From: a virus
Virus record (IMG/VR): IMGVR_UViG_3300028920_000037
Coordinates: 1 to 64,000 of that record
DNA length: 64,000 nucleotides
Direction: 5' to 3' (one strand)
The stretch's first letter is position 1; each line of letters opens with the position of its first letter. This document shows positions 14,583 through 23,686 of this stretch, piece after piece. The translations under genes were made by a program, and so were the position numbers. The notes under the pieces are model-generated. The model was not told the origin of the DNA. It worked only from the letters and a program-made list of their open reading frames with translations, and did not search any database.

Positions 14583-16400
14583 ATGACAGCGATTCGGGTC
14601 ATAGAAGAACATTGTGAACTTGGGGGCATCGGTGAGACGACACACGTAGAGATCGACAATCACATCAGTGGGTCGAGCTTTCTTATCCTGTCGTCATCAA
14701 CCGAACTGTCGCCGAACGCTCGTACCCTGTGCCTTGGGTACGGCCTCGTCTCTGACGATCATGGTCCACAAAATCAGTTCTGTATCTACCTTGATCCTGA
14801 CGTCTTTCCGATTCCATACAGGTCGCATTGGGACCAGGCTGACGGCACGAATGGATCACAGGCTGTTACTGAATCGTTGTCTCGTACGACTACGCGTATC
14901 TCGACTCCTGCAAACGGTGAAGGTGACCCATTCAAAACAGGGGGCTGGGCGGCATCGAACCGCGATACGCACATCTCAAGCCCATTTACGCTAACTACGC
15001 CTGATTCTGTTACTGGGTTTGGGTCTGGTAGCTTCTTTGACATAGCAATCGTTGATCCCGATGGTATTGCTGTACAAGGCTGGCGTACTCCCTACCTTTC
15101 TGGATCTGGTGTGTTCACAAGCGGCGCGTTTACGTTGACGCTGACAGGTTACGATGAAGACTCAGACAGGTTTGCAGCGACGGCGAGCATATCGATCGAC
15201 ATAGCATCAGCGCTATCAGAATCCGGCCGCTACTACGTAACCGCAACGCACTACACAGATCCTGCTACTGACAACATCGGTCCATTCACGTATACGCAAG
15301 AGGACGTTTTCTACGATAGCAACCCAACGACGCCGTCGATCGACGGTTCAGTAGGCATATCTGAAACGTCTGGTTCTGTCGTCACGCGCCATCTATCTGG
15401 AATCGAGTACTATACCCGTCCCAGTCACTTTACGGTTGCCATCAGCGGTGTGAACAACTTGAACGAGGACACGATCAGGACATCAGCGAACCTGGTGATC
15501 GTAGGTTCTGATTACGGGCTGTCTACGTTGTCGCACAGTCCGTTTGGTGCTGGGTCATCGTATTTTTCTGGGTGGTCGAATGACAACGACAATGTCAGCG
15601 CATCGTACCTGAGGACCGATTGGGAGATAACTCAGGCGAACTACAGGTACATTGGTCCTACTGCAAACGTGTCAGCATACCCTCGCGATCCTTGGAACAA
15701 CGGTACGACGAGGACGTCTGGAAACGATGACATTCTAATCGACACATACGGAATTTCATCAACGAATACGTACGAGCCTTTTAATGATGAGGACCGACGT
15801 CAGACGGAATCGTACAACAGTGGCTCATCATCCAGCGATTGGGATTCATCAAAGACGCTTGTATCTGGAGAGGCGCTGGTGTTCGGCGGCCAGCTGATGA
15901 TACCCGCGTTCTCGACATACATCAGGAGTGACGGTGCGAATTCAGCGAATGCCGATTGGACAGGATACAGGCCAGATGCGTCAGGAAGCAATCCTGATTA
16001 CTCGTCGTTGACAGGAAGCGCTTCCTACTACAGAACATTCCCAGACACAGTAGGATCAGACAGGGCGTCATTTACTGTTGTGATCAATGGTTCGTTTGCA
16101 AGTGGATCTGCGCTCGCGGATCTACAGTCCAACGCGCTCGAGATCGATATCAGGAAAGTTGCTGGTCTTGGTAACACAGGTTCATTGCACTCGTATCCAT
16201 TGAAGCTTCACGGTGCCGTATACAACTTTGCGACGTTTGACGACGGCGTGACAGATGGCCAGTGCAGAGAGGCAACATCATCTGGGAACACTATCAACGG
16301 AACGTTTGGAGGATTCGCGATGAACGATGGGATCTATGCAATGATCAGGATCAACGACTCAAACACAAAGCTGAGCAGCGTCTCGTGGACGTTCATCTGA
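14583..16400 (+). CDS. Large Ser/Thr/Gly-rich putative fibre or adhesin
   Basis: I do not recognise a specific family. The 605-residue product is rich in Ser, Thr, Gly, Asp and aromatic residues with repeating short beta-strand patterns (FTLTLTGYDEDSDRF, RYYVTATHYTDPATD), as in beta-sandwich adhesins. It has no membrane segments and almost no coiled coil. It is followed by other fibre-type genes, so a tail fibre or virion surface protein is likely. The start ATG 14583 has only a weak site upstream. Confidence 0.75.
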   Translation: MTAIRVIEEHCELGGIGETTHVEIDNHISGSSFLILSSSTELSPNARTLCLGYGLVSDDHGPQNQFCIYLDPDVFPIPYRSHWDQADGTNGSQAVTESLSRTTTRISTPANGEGDPFKTGGWAASNRDTHISSPFTLTTPDSVTGFGSGSFFDIAIVDPDGIAVQGWRTPYLSGSGVFTSGAFTLTLTGYDEDSDRFAATASISIDIASALSESGRYYVTATHYTDPATDNIGPFTYTQEDVFYDSNPTTPSIDGSVGISETSGSVVTRHLSGIEYYTRPSHFTVAISGVNNLNEDTIRTSANLVIVGSDYGLSTLSHSPFGAGSSYFSGWSNDNDNVSASYLRTDWEITQANYRYIGPTANVSAYPRDPWNNGTTRTSGNDDILIDTYGISSTNTYEPFNDEDRRQTESYNSGSSSSDWDSSKTLVSGEALVFGGQLMIPAFSTYIRSDGANSANADWTGYRPDASGSNPDYSSLTGSASYYRTFPDTVGSDRASFTVVINGSFASGSALADLQSNALEIDIRKVAGLGNTGSLHSYPLKLHGAVYNFATFDDGVTDGQCREATSSGNTINGTFGGFAMNDGIYAMIRINDSNTKLSSVSWTFI

Positions 16401-16408
16401 GGAGACAC

Positions 16409-16579
16409 ATGGAGAACAAGCATTATCCTGACGATGTCAAGTTTAAGCTCGATAAGGAACAGCGAAAGGTCATCATCAGTGTCAAGCTCGGTGATGACGC
16501 AGTGTTGTTGAAGCGTATGCCTGTCGAAGAGTTCAAGGTTCGCATCGACCAGATACGTCAAGAACTGGAGGAGCTGTAA
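16409..16579 (+). CDS. Small charged protein, 56 aa
   Basis: ATG 16409 lies 8 bases after the previous stop with TGAGGAGACAC before it, a strong ribosome binding site. This is better than the longer frame from 16262, which runs inside the upstream gene. The product (MENKHYPDDVKFKLDKEQRK...EEFKVRIDQIRQELEEL) has a short beta part and a C-terminal helix. Function unknown. Confidence 0.7.
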   Translation: MENKHYPDDVKFKLDKEQRKVIISVKLGDDAVLLKRMPVEEFKVRIDQIRQELEEL

Positions 16580-16599
16580 CTTCGGCTTGGTGAGTCACT

Positions 16600-17601
16600 G
16601 TGGGCTTCACAAATCAAGAACGAATCAACCTAAACTCTAAGGCTCTTGCTGCTAAGGTCCTCGACGCGAACGAGATTGCACAGTGGTATGAGTCACGCTT
16701 CCCGTTTGAGTTCGTTCTTGACGCAAAGAAGGTCTGGACAGAGGGAGACGCGCTCCGCGCAGCACCGGCGGCGAACGTAACGGTCGCTCGAGCCAATGCT
16801 TCAGGATCACTATCCGGCATCATTGAGGATAAAAGCCAACCAGCTGACGCTGTGAGGTTGACGCCTGTTCCTGGAACGAACAACTCTACGTACGTTGCAT
16901 ACGAAACTTTCAACGATCCCTCATCAGAGCGAGTTGACAACTGGTTACAACCGCAGCAAATACCCCAGTCGAACGGCGCTCCTTCGATTGGGTACTCTGT
17001 TGCGTTGTACGATGGGCATCCGTCTACGTCTGGAACGCTCGTCACGACGACAGACGGCCAGACAGGTACAGGAGTAAACAAGTCTGTCGGTTGGGTATGG
17101 GACTACGGCAACGGTTTGTTGTTCCTATCTGATGATTTTAGGGATACACTGACGTACGATGACGTCTGGGTCCTTGGTTTTCGGTACATTGGAAATACAG
17201 CGGCGGACATCTCAGGATCGAGCGGGAGTGAGGGTGCTCCTGATGACGCGCAGTACGTTGTCCTTCAACCTGACGTTGACCTCCCGAATGCCCGGCAGCT
17301 TGTCACAGGTTCCGGAATAAACATAACTGATAACGGGTCGACTGTTGAGGTTTCTGTCGATGCCGGATACATCAATTCGTTACAGGTTTGGAACGAAGTT
17401 CCATCAGGAAACGCCGATGGATTTAACACGTCGTTCAGCCTTGCAAACACGCCAAGCGGGTCAAACACGTTGATGCTATTTGTCAATGGTGTGCTTCAGT
17501 GTGAAGATGGAGACTACACTCTTACGGGAACTACGATATCGATGGCGTATTCCCCTAGGTCTGGAAGCAACATCCTCGCGACATACCCAAGGTTGTCCTA
17601 G
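16600..17601 (+). CDS. Putative tail fibre / virion structural protein, 333 aa
   Basis: The frame starts at GTG 16600 (MGFTNQERINLNSKALAAKVL). The N-terminal about 60 residues are helical and could dock to the tail. The rest is beta-rich with fibre-like segments: ARQLVTGSGINITDNG (about 230-245), and a C-terminal unit FNTSFSLANTPSGSNTLMLFVNGVLQ typical of phage fibre ends. A similar ending (IYLNGVLLYP) occurs in the next gene. No ribosome binding site is clear before the GTG. The structural role is inferred from composition and context. Confidence 0.75.
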   Translation: MGFTNQERINLNSKALAAKVLDANEIAQWYESRFPFEFVLDAKKVWTEGDALRAAPAANVTVARANASGSLSGIIEDKSQPADAVRLTPVPGTNNSTYVAYETFNDPSSERVDNWLQPQQIPQSNGAPSIGYSVALYDGHPSTSGTLVTTTDGQTGTGVNKSVGWVWDYGNGLLFLSDDFRDTLTYDDVWVLGFRYIGNTAADISGSSGSEGAPDDAQYVVLQPDVDLPNARQLVTGSGINITDNGSTVEVSVDAGYINSLQVWNEVPSGNADGFNTSFSLANTPSGSNTLMLFVNGVLQCEDGDYTLTGTTISMAYSPRSGSNILATYPRLS

Positions 17602-17631
17602 AACACAATTGTTTGCGCTTTGGCTGACTGA

Positions 17632-17637
17632 TACTTA
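17632..17637 (+). promoter_or_regulatory. TACTTA late-promoter-like hexamer
   Basis: The motif is in the 70-base gap before the gene at 17672, 34 bases upstream of its ATG. The ribosome binding site CTTGGAGAAT follows. Confidence 0.45.
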
Positions 17638-17671
17638 TCACAGTCGGAAAATCGGACTTGGAGAATACTAG

Positions 17672-19669
17672 ATGGCGGGACGTACGTTTATCTCTCAACC
17701 AGAGCAGATCTTTGCTACCGAAGAGTATCTTGACTCTCTTGCAGCGGGCTCAGGACTTGAGACTGGATCATTAACTCTTGAATATGACCTGAATGCGCTG
17801 CGTTCACAGGTCAAGAGGATCATGTGGACTGGCCTCTCAGGAAGCTGGTACGACGACATCACACCTACTTCGGGACCGCAGCGTGGTCTTAACCTCATGA
17901 GTTCGGACCTTTACGACTTCGAGCAGCAGAGGATCATTGTTCGTACACAGAAGATCATCTCTGGCGTCAATGTTCCTGCTTCGCAGAACTGGGCGTCTCT
18001 ATCGATCACCGGTTCGACGGCGCCTACGAATTTCATTGCAGTCGGTGTGACGACCCAAACGGGCTCAGTTGCAGCGGAGCTGGTGACGGGTTCCTACGAT
18101 GCATGGTCGAGCGTTGTTGTCGATGGTACAACTGCAATCTCTCCGAAGAACCTTGTCCTTGTCCGAAACGCAGCAAACGGCGAGATCATCCAGGATACTG
18201 CTAACGACAATAGGGACGTTTACGGGTTGATGCAGGTCGAGTTCGGGGCGACAGACGGAACGAACTACGACGATCTTGATCAGCGTGCTCAGATTTCGTT
18301 CGTCATTGAGGTCTCTGGAACGTTGACGGCATCTTCTGTCGCCGCGATTGAAAACAAGACTATCAACTACTCGTATCCGACAAGGGTTGCGTTGAGCGAG
18401 CTACCAGAAGACGCGATGCTCTCGAACCACGTCTTCTTGGATGTTCCTGTTGATGCGCTGAACCTTTCTGGCTACGCTCAACTGACAGATATCACCCTTG
18501 ATAGGGCGATTGATAACCAGGGCGCGACTCCAGTCACGCAGGACACGGACATCAACATTCAGATTGCCTCTGGATCAGCATGGAGGTACTACGACGAGGC
18601 AGGCACAGGCCTGTACATGGAAGTCGAGTCAGACTACCTCGGTCAGGGTTCTGCCGTTAGAGTTACAACTGACAACCTCATCTATTCTGGCGTCAATTCT
18701 GCACAGTTCCATCAGGGCCTGCAGGTCTATGATGACGAGCAACCAAACAAGATCATCTACATCAATACCGATCCTGGTGAGATCGGTTCGTCAGAGGACC
18801 TACACGTTGTCTCTGGAGATGGCTACGACCTGACGTTGTCAGGTGGGTTGAGCCTGCGTTTCATCGATTCTGGTTCGCTTGAATCAACATACAATGCAAA
18901 TGGAATCCTCTTCTCGTCGGGTACGTCAGAGTGGAACGACTTTGCAACATACTTCAGCGTTGATGAAACGATCCTTGGCGCATTCGTGACACTGTCGGGT
19001 GCGATCGATTCTCTCTCGTCATCGCTCAACGTGACATCACTTCAGGACGCGATTGATGAACAGGGAGCGACGCCAGTCGTCCTTGGAAACGACGTCTTTA
19101 TCAATGTAGGTGACCAGGTCTGGCAGTTCACTGACGATGGAAACAACGTCCTGCTGGTGTCAACGGCGTCTGTTGCCGTCAACTCTGACAACATCGCTTT
19201 GCTTTCGAATGGAAACCTTGAGTTTCTTGACTCTGGTTCATTAGAGAGCGCGTTTAGTGGAAGTACGATTCTCTTCTCGTCGGGAACGACCGAGTGGAAC
19301 GATTTTCACTCGTACTTTGGACCCGAGGCGACGATCCTGAACGCGTTTACATCGATCTCAGCATCGTTATCGGCATCGAGCGGTGGCAGAACAAGGACGA
19401 ACGGTGGAACGACACCTCCGCAGATTCCTGCAGGTACGAATATTGTTTATCCAACAAACATAGACGTCCAGTTCCCAGACCTTTCGGGTTACGACTTTAT
19501 CAATGACATCAACATCTATCTCAATGGTGTGCTCCTCTATCCGGCGCTCACGTCAGGCGAGGGCGACGTCTATCCAGGCGCCAGCCTTGCGAACGGAGAA
19601 CTGAGGTTTGAACAGAAGCTTCGCTCTGGTTCAATCATCACGGTTGAGACGTTTGGTCCGATCGCATAA
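17672..19669 (+). CDS. Putative tail fibre protein with internal duplication
   Basis: This 665-residue product is beta-rich and fibre-like. Two internal copies are obvious: AIDNQGATPVTQDTDINIQI (about 283-302) pairs with AIDEQGATPVVLGNDVFINV (about 458-477), and LRFIDSGSLEST...SSGTSEWNDFATYF pairs with LEFLDSGSLESA...SSGTTEWNDFHSYF. Each repeat is therefore about 175 residues long. The C-terminus ends in a IYLNGVLLYP unit like that of the previous fibre gene. The start follows ACTTGGAGAATACTAG. No enzyme motif is visible. Confidence 0.8.
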   Translation: MAGRTFISQPEQIFATEEYLDSLAAGSGLETGSLTLEYDLNALRSQVKRIMWTGLSGSWYDDITPTSGPQRGLNLMSSDLYDFEQQRIIVRTQKIISGVNVPASQNWASLSITGSTAPTNFIAVGVTTQTGSVAAELVTGSYDAWSSVVVDGTTAISPKNLVLVRNAANGEIIQDTANDNRDVYGLMQVEFGATDGTNYDDLDQRAQISFVIEVSGTLTASSVAAIENKTINYSYPTRVALSELPEDAMLSNHVFLDVPVDALNLSGYAQLTDITLDRAIDNQGATPVTQDTDINIQIASGSAWRYYDEAGTGLYMEVESDYLGQGSAVRVTTDNLIYSGVNSAQFHQGLQVYDDEQPNKIIYINTDPGEIGSSEDLHVVSGDGYDLTLSGGLSLRFIDSGSLESTYNANGILFSSGTSEWNDFATYFSVDETILGAFVTLSGAIDSLSSSLNVTSLQDAIDEQGATPVVLGNDVFINVGDQVWQFTDDGNNVLLVSTASVAVNSDNIALLSNGNLEFLDSGSLESAFSGSTILFSSGTTEWNDFHSYFGPEATILNAFTSISASLSASSGGRTRTNGGTTPPQIPAGTNIVYPTNIDVQFPDLSGYDFINDINIYLNGVLLYPALTSGEGDVYPGASLANGELRFEQKLRSGSIITVETFGPIA

Positions 19670-19692
19670 TAGCGCTTCCTAGTCCGTAAACT

Positions 19693-19730
19693 CTCGCCCA
19701 TGACGACTTACATTGTTCGTCATGGGCGAG
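19693..19730. repeat. Perfect 14-bp hairpin covering a start codon
   Basis: CTCGCCCATGACGA (19693-19706) and TCGTCATGGGCGAG (19717-19730) are exact reverse complements around a 10-base loop. The 3' arm contains the ATG (19722-19724) of the next gene. No T-tract follows, so a terminator role is unlikely; occlusion of the start in RNA is the simplest reading. Confidence 0.85.
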
Positions 19731-20447
19731 TATCATAATGGGCGCAAGACAGCCATCCACGCGGTTGGGTCGAAGGTTGAGCACAGGCTTGTTGAACAGG
19801 AAAAAGAGATTGTTCGGTTCACACACAAGATCGAAGCATTTGATGCCGCAGGCGAAAGGCTGAAGTCACTCATCATTCAGCTACGCCGCGAGATCACCAG
19901 TGGCAAGGTCCCTGTTAAGATGGGAGCTGAGGCTGAACGTTGGTTGAAGAAGGCTGCGGGCGACATCTATTCACTGCATGTGGAAACATCAGAATCAAAA
20001 CAGAAGGCGGAGGGTGCACATCTCGCGTTGAAGGAAACCGTCGAATCTCTCAAGAAGATGTTTGATGAGGAAGAACGCAAGAAGTCCGAGATAGAAGAGT
20101 GGGAGTCTCGTGACAACAAGACACTTGAGGATTTTAAGGAACGACCTATCGGTGCAGAGATCGAACCCGGCGCGCTGGTAATGGCACGAGAACATCGTAC
20201 GCAGATAGCGATCCAAGAGGAAGCGAAAGTTGCCGCCGCAAGAGAAAATACGTCGCAGCTTGAACTCGTTTATGATGAAAGAAAGAACGACGAGGGCACA
20301 CCAGAAAAGCCCGCACGGCGTAGGAGGAAGCCAAAGGCCGATGTTCAAGAGAATCTTGAACCAAAACCTCGAAGGACCCGCCGCCGCAAGAAGGGTCAAG
20401 GAGAGCAGGCACAGGTGGAGCCCCCTGCTGCGTCGCTTGATACTTAA
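19722..20447 (+). CDS. Coiled-coil protein with basic tail, start inside a hairpin
   Basis: ATG 19722 gives MGEYHNGRKTAIHAVGSKVE; an in-frame TTG at 19713 is the alternative. Residues about 10-180 are long charged helices (VEQEKEIVRFTHKIEAFDAAGERLKSLI, ETVESLKKMFDEEERKKSEIEEWESR), consistent with a coiled coil. The C-terminus is a Lys/Arg and Pro-rich tail (PARRRRKPKA, PRRTRRRKKG). There is no ribosome binding site in front of either start, and both lie in a perfect 14-bp stem-loop, suggesting translational control. It sits among fibre genes; a trimeric fibre connector or chaperone is possible but unproven. Confidence 0.7.
   Translation: MGEYHNGRKTAIHAVGSKVEHRLVEQEKEIVRFTHKIEAFDAAGERLKSLIIQLRREITSGKVPVKMGAEAERWLKKAAGDIYSLHVETSESKQKAEGAHLALKETVESLKKMFDEEERKKSEIEEWESRDNKTLEDFKERPIGAEIEPGALVMAREHRTQIAIQEEAKVAAARENTSQLELVYDERKNDEGTPEKPARRRRKPKADVQENLEPKPRRTRRRKKGQGEQAQVEPPAASLDT
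20441..20446 (+). promoter_or_regulatory. TACTTA motif 6 bases before an ATG without RBS
   Basis: TACTTA overlaps the stop of the coiled-coil gene and is followed by AGATCG and the ATG at 20453. No ribosome binding site is present. The spacing would place transcription start at the ATG, one of the leaderless candidates. Confidence 0.4.
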
Positions 20448-20452
20448 GATCG

Positions 20453-20776
20453 ATGTCCGGACGAACACCAGATAGTTTTCCAGGCGTAAGGCTTGATGAA
20501 GGAATCATCCTTGACCCTATCGTTTCCGCCTCGCAAGAAGGTGAGATGCGGTACATCTCAGGTTCGTTTTCATTCTATGATTCGCAGGGAGAGTTTAATC
20601 CAAGGTCCTCTGGTTCTATTCAGGAACAGACGGGTTCATTGCCCACGCCTCAAGCAGTTGGACAGGTATTGTTTGCGCTTACGACGGCATCATTTGATAG
20701 AGCATTGCCAATAACAAGCAAGAATGGGTGGTTAGCAAATAGAGGTGGATACCTCCTGGTTAGGAAAGATTCATAA
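20453..20776 (+). CDS. Unknown fibre-module protein, 107 aa
   Basis: I do not recognise this protein. The product MSGRTPDSFPGVRLDEGIILDP... is beta-rich, with Gly and Ser (YISGSFSFYDSQGEFNPRSSGS) and a C-terminal segment ITSKNGWLANRGGYLLVRKD. Its stop overlaps the next ATG (TAATG), which implies coupled translation in the fibre operon. It may be a small fibre-associated or connector protein. Confidence 0.7.
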   Translation: MSGRTPDSFPGVRLDEGIILDPIVSASQEGEMRYISGSFSFYDSQGEFNPRSSGSIQEQTGSLPTPQAVGQVLFALTTASFDRALPITSKNGWLANRGGYLLVRKDS

Positions 20777-21366
20777 TGTCATACTCTGGGTATCATGGCT
20801 CTCAGCAACCAGCGGACGGTATTCATTCGATTGCCGCGTGGTGGTTTGCGAACAATACTGATCGTGAAAACTTTTCACCGATTTACGGAGAACCGTTTAC
20901 CGCTGCCCAACTAACTTCTGACGATCTAGGAAAGGTCGCGTGGGTACATTCGGACGATAGCATTTGGTTGTTGAAGGCGACGACTCCAACGTGGGTTCAG
21001 ATATCATTTTCATCGGCAGACAACCAAGACGTTCTTGTCTTTGGCGCCTCGCGCGGCAATACGGCAACAAACATCTACCTCAGGTATCATCAGAACGTTC
21101 CTACGAATGTTTCTCCAATTGTCTCTCCATTTGATACTACGTTGATTGCAATATCAGCCTCCGGCGCGTCTGCGCAGACATGGCAGGCACAGGTACACTT
21201 GAGTGGTTCACTTGTAGCTGGGGCATACCTAGACATTAACGCTTCGCAGAACGCGTTTCGTAATGATCTTTCAATTGACTTCGATGCCGGCGACGCGATA
21301 GAGCTCTTCTGCTCGGGAACAGGCATACAGTTTCCAACGATAACGGCGTTCTTTAAGAAGAGGTAG
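20776..21366 (+). CDS. Putative fibre-associated protein, 196 aa
   Basis: The product starts MSYSGYHGSQQPADGIHSIAAWW and contains WVHSDDSIWLLKATTPTWVQIS, a pattern often seen in short phage fibre or virion attachment domains. The C-terminal half is a beta-sandwich-like stretch (WQAQVHLSGSLVAGAYLDINAS...IELFCSGTGIQFPTITAFFKKR). No enzyme motif is present. Coupled by TAATG to the gene before and two bases from the gene after. Confidence 0.72.
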   Translation: MSYSGYHGSQQPADGIHSIAAWWFANNTDRENFSPIYGEPFTAAQLTSDDLGKVAWVHSDDSIWLLKATTPTWVQISFSSADNQDVLVFGASRGNTATNIYLRYHQNVPTNVSPIVSPFDTTLIAISASGASAQTWQAQVHLSGSLVAGAYLDINASQNAFRNDLSIDFDAGDAIELFCSGTGIQFPTITAFFKKR

Positions 21367-21367
21367 G

Positions 21368-23683
21368 ATGGCACAATTTTTAGTTACAACGACCGGCACG
21401 CAGAATCCTGTTGTATTCACTGATTTGGGCGCTCGATCGATCTCGCACCCGACGACAGACCTTGATCTTTTGCTTGAGTTTTCTCTAGAGGAACTTAGGT
21501 TGTCGAGCGATGTTCAGGCCGCGCTGACGGCTGGATACATTACGGCAAAGGATGAAAACGATCAGGTTATCACGAACATTGCCACGCAACAGGTATGGGT
21601 TACACAGAAAACATTTGATTCTCACGCGCTCGATACGTCATCGAACCCTCACGGAGTAACACCAGCACAGATCGGCGCCGAGGTAACCGGTTCTGTGTCT
21701 GCATCCATCGATGCTCACCTGTCCGCAAGCAATCCACATCCCCAGTATACAAATGTATCGGAGTTTGTCGATGACGAGTTTCGATTGTTGTCGGCCGGAG
21801 ACCAGACAAAACAAATCCAATTCTTATTGTCAGCAATCTCATCTGGGACGACTAGGACACTTACGTTGCCAGATAAGGACATCACACTTAACTTCATTGA
21901 TAACATGGATACTGCCGTTACAGGTTCAGGTCACATATATCAGGTGCTTGCAGCCGACGGAAGTGGGAGCGTTGACTTCATTAGCCTAGCAACATCATAT
22001 GATGCCGTGGTTGCTCCCGACGGCTCGGGCGATTTTACGTCAATCGCCGCAGCGTTTGATGCTGGACATATAACCGTGTTTGCTCACGTTGGTACTTACG
22101 TAGAAACGTCAGACATCAACATACCACAAAACGGAGAGTTACACTGCGAAGAAGGAACGACAATCTCCTTTAACGGGCAACCGTATTCTATAAAGGTCGA
22201 TGCCGGCGCGGACATTGAAGTTTCTGGAACGATCACTGCAACATATGGTTCACCGGTGCTCGTTGGGTCGGGAACGACGTTTACAAATGCGTCAGTGGGA
22301 GACAATATCATAGTTGATGGTATCATCCTGCTTCCGGTCGTTGCGATCAATTCAGACACCCAACTTGTTGTTGCTTTAACATGGTTGGGCCCCAGCGCCT
22401 CTGGAATGACGTACCAGTTGCGTCCTACTCGTCGTTTTCGTTTGACTGGATTTTTGGTCACTGGATCAACAACGTTTGGATTGTGGATTCGCGGTGGATC
22501 GAGCTCGTTTATCTACAAAGTGTTGAGTATGGGCAACGCTGTAAATTTGAAGCTTGAGGAGTGCGCATCTGTACAGATTGATTCGTGTGCATTTTATAGC
22601 TCAACGTCAGGGGTCAATGTTGACATTAGCAGCTGTAGTTCTATTGTCTTTGATACCATTGCGTCAATTGCTGCCGCGGTGTGTGGGTTTAAGATCGAAA
22701 ATTCACAAACAACTGGCTTTAGCAAGATTTTTGCGGCGCTGAACAACTGCAATGGAATTACAGTAGGTGATGGTTGCGTAGGTACTGTTATTTCTGACTC
22801 CAACGTACGTCGAAATTTTTTGACGGGCGCAGCATTCCTTTCTGGCTCAGATAGGACGACGATTCATTCATTGTTGTCATTCGATAACGGCGGCGACGGT
22901 ATCTACCTCGCAGGGTCCAACACAGTATGCGAAGGTGCCGTTGTAACAGCAAACAGCGGCAGCGGAATTTTTTGCGGTCCGAATTCCTTGTTGTCGAACA
23001 GCAAGATCAATGAAAATGTTGGTGCTGGTATCAGTATTCAAGGAGACTCTTGCGTCATTACCTCGAATGAAGTACGAAACAACAACGGTAATGGTATCGA
23101 GATTCCAGAATCTGGAGACAGCGATTATTCCATCATTTTAGGTAATCGTGTCGCGAGCAACGGAGGCACAGGGATCTTTGTTGCAGACGGAAACATTGCA
23201 AACAAGATTGGCGTCAACTACGTTAATGGACACGTAACGAACGTAGACATCAATGATGATTCAACAATCATCATCATGGAAAATCTCATAGATGATCTAA
23301 CGCCGCAGCTAGGCGGAAATCTTGACGCGCAGAGCAAGAGCATCTATGACATCAAGCGAGCAAGCTTTGATCAAGAGTACGATATCGGCAATGTTTCTGG
23401 CTCTATGAGCGTCGATTGGTCGAACGGAAACATACAAGTCGCAACGCTGGTCGCCAATGTTACCTCTGTGACATTCTCAAGTTCTACGCCAGGAAGGTAT
23501 TCCCTAAGGGTCGTACAAGGTGGTTCAGGAGGTTATGCCTTGTCTGGTTGGTCATCTACCAAATGGAGACAAAGCCAGGTACCAGACATTAGCTCGGGCG
23601 CGGCGGGCGATGAGTATATCTTTACGTTTGAATACAGGGGTGTCTCACCTGGCTTTTACGGCGACGTTGATTCATGGAGATAA
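21368..23683 (+). CDS. Tailspike-like protein with parallel beta-helix
   Basis: The N-terminal third carries fibre motifs: SSNPHGVTPAQIGAEVTGS (about 95-113), a linker-type repeat of tail fibres, then SASNPHPQYTNVSEF. Residues about 215-640 form a right-handed parallel beta-helix pattern with short turns rich in Asn and Gly (VITSNEVRNNNGNGIEI, YLAGSNTVCEGAVVTANSGSGI), as in pectate-lyase and NosD-type tailspikes. The C-terminus is a beta domain (SVTFSSSTPGRYSLRVVQGG). It probably binds or degrades surface polysaccharide, but I cannot point to catalytic residues. Confidence 0.85.
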   Translation: MAQFLVTTTGTQNPVVFTDLGARSISHPTTDLDLLLEFSLEELRLSSDVQAALTAGYITAKDENDQVITNIATQQVWVTQKTFDSHALDTSSNPHGVTPAQIGAEVTGSVSASIDAHLSASNPHPQYTNVSEFVDDEFRLLSAGDQTKQIQFLLSAISSGTTRTLTLPDKDITLNFIDNMDTAVTGSGHIYQVLAADGSGSVDFISLATSYDAVVAPDGSGDFTSIAAAFDAGHITVFAHVGTYVETSDINIPQNGELHCEEGTTISFNGQPYSIKVDAGADIEVSGTITATYGSPVLVGSGTTFTNASVGDNIIVDGIILLPVVAINSDTQLVVALTWLGPSASGMTYQLRPTRRFRLTGFLVTGSTTFGLWIRGGSSSFIYKVLSMGNAVNLKLEECASVQIDSCAFYSSTSGVNVDISSCSSIVFDTIASIAAAVCGFKIENSQTTGFSKIFAALNNCNGITVGDGCVGTVISDSNVRRNFLTGAAFLSGSDRTTIHSLLSFDNGGDGIYLAGSNTVCEGAVVTANSGSGIFCGPNSLLSNSKINENVGAGISIQGDSCVITSNEVRNNNGNGIEIPESGDSDYSIILGNRVASNGGTGIFVADGNIANKIGVNYVNGHVTNVDINDDSTIIIMENLIDDLTPQLGGNLDAQSKSIYDIKRASFDQEYDIGNVSGSMSVDWSNGNIQVATLVANVTSVTFSSSTPGRYSLRVVQGGSGGYALSGWSSTKWRQSQVPDISSGAAGDEYIFTFEYRGVSPGFYGDVDSWR

Positions 23684-23686
23684 TTG

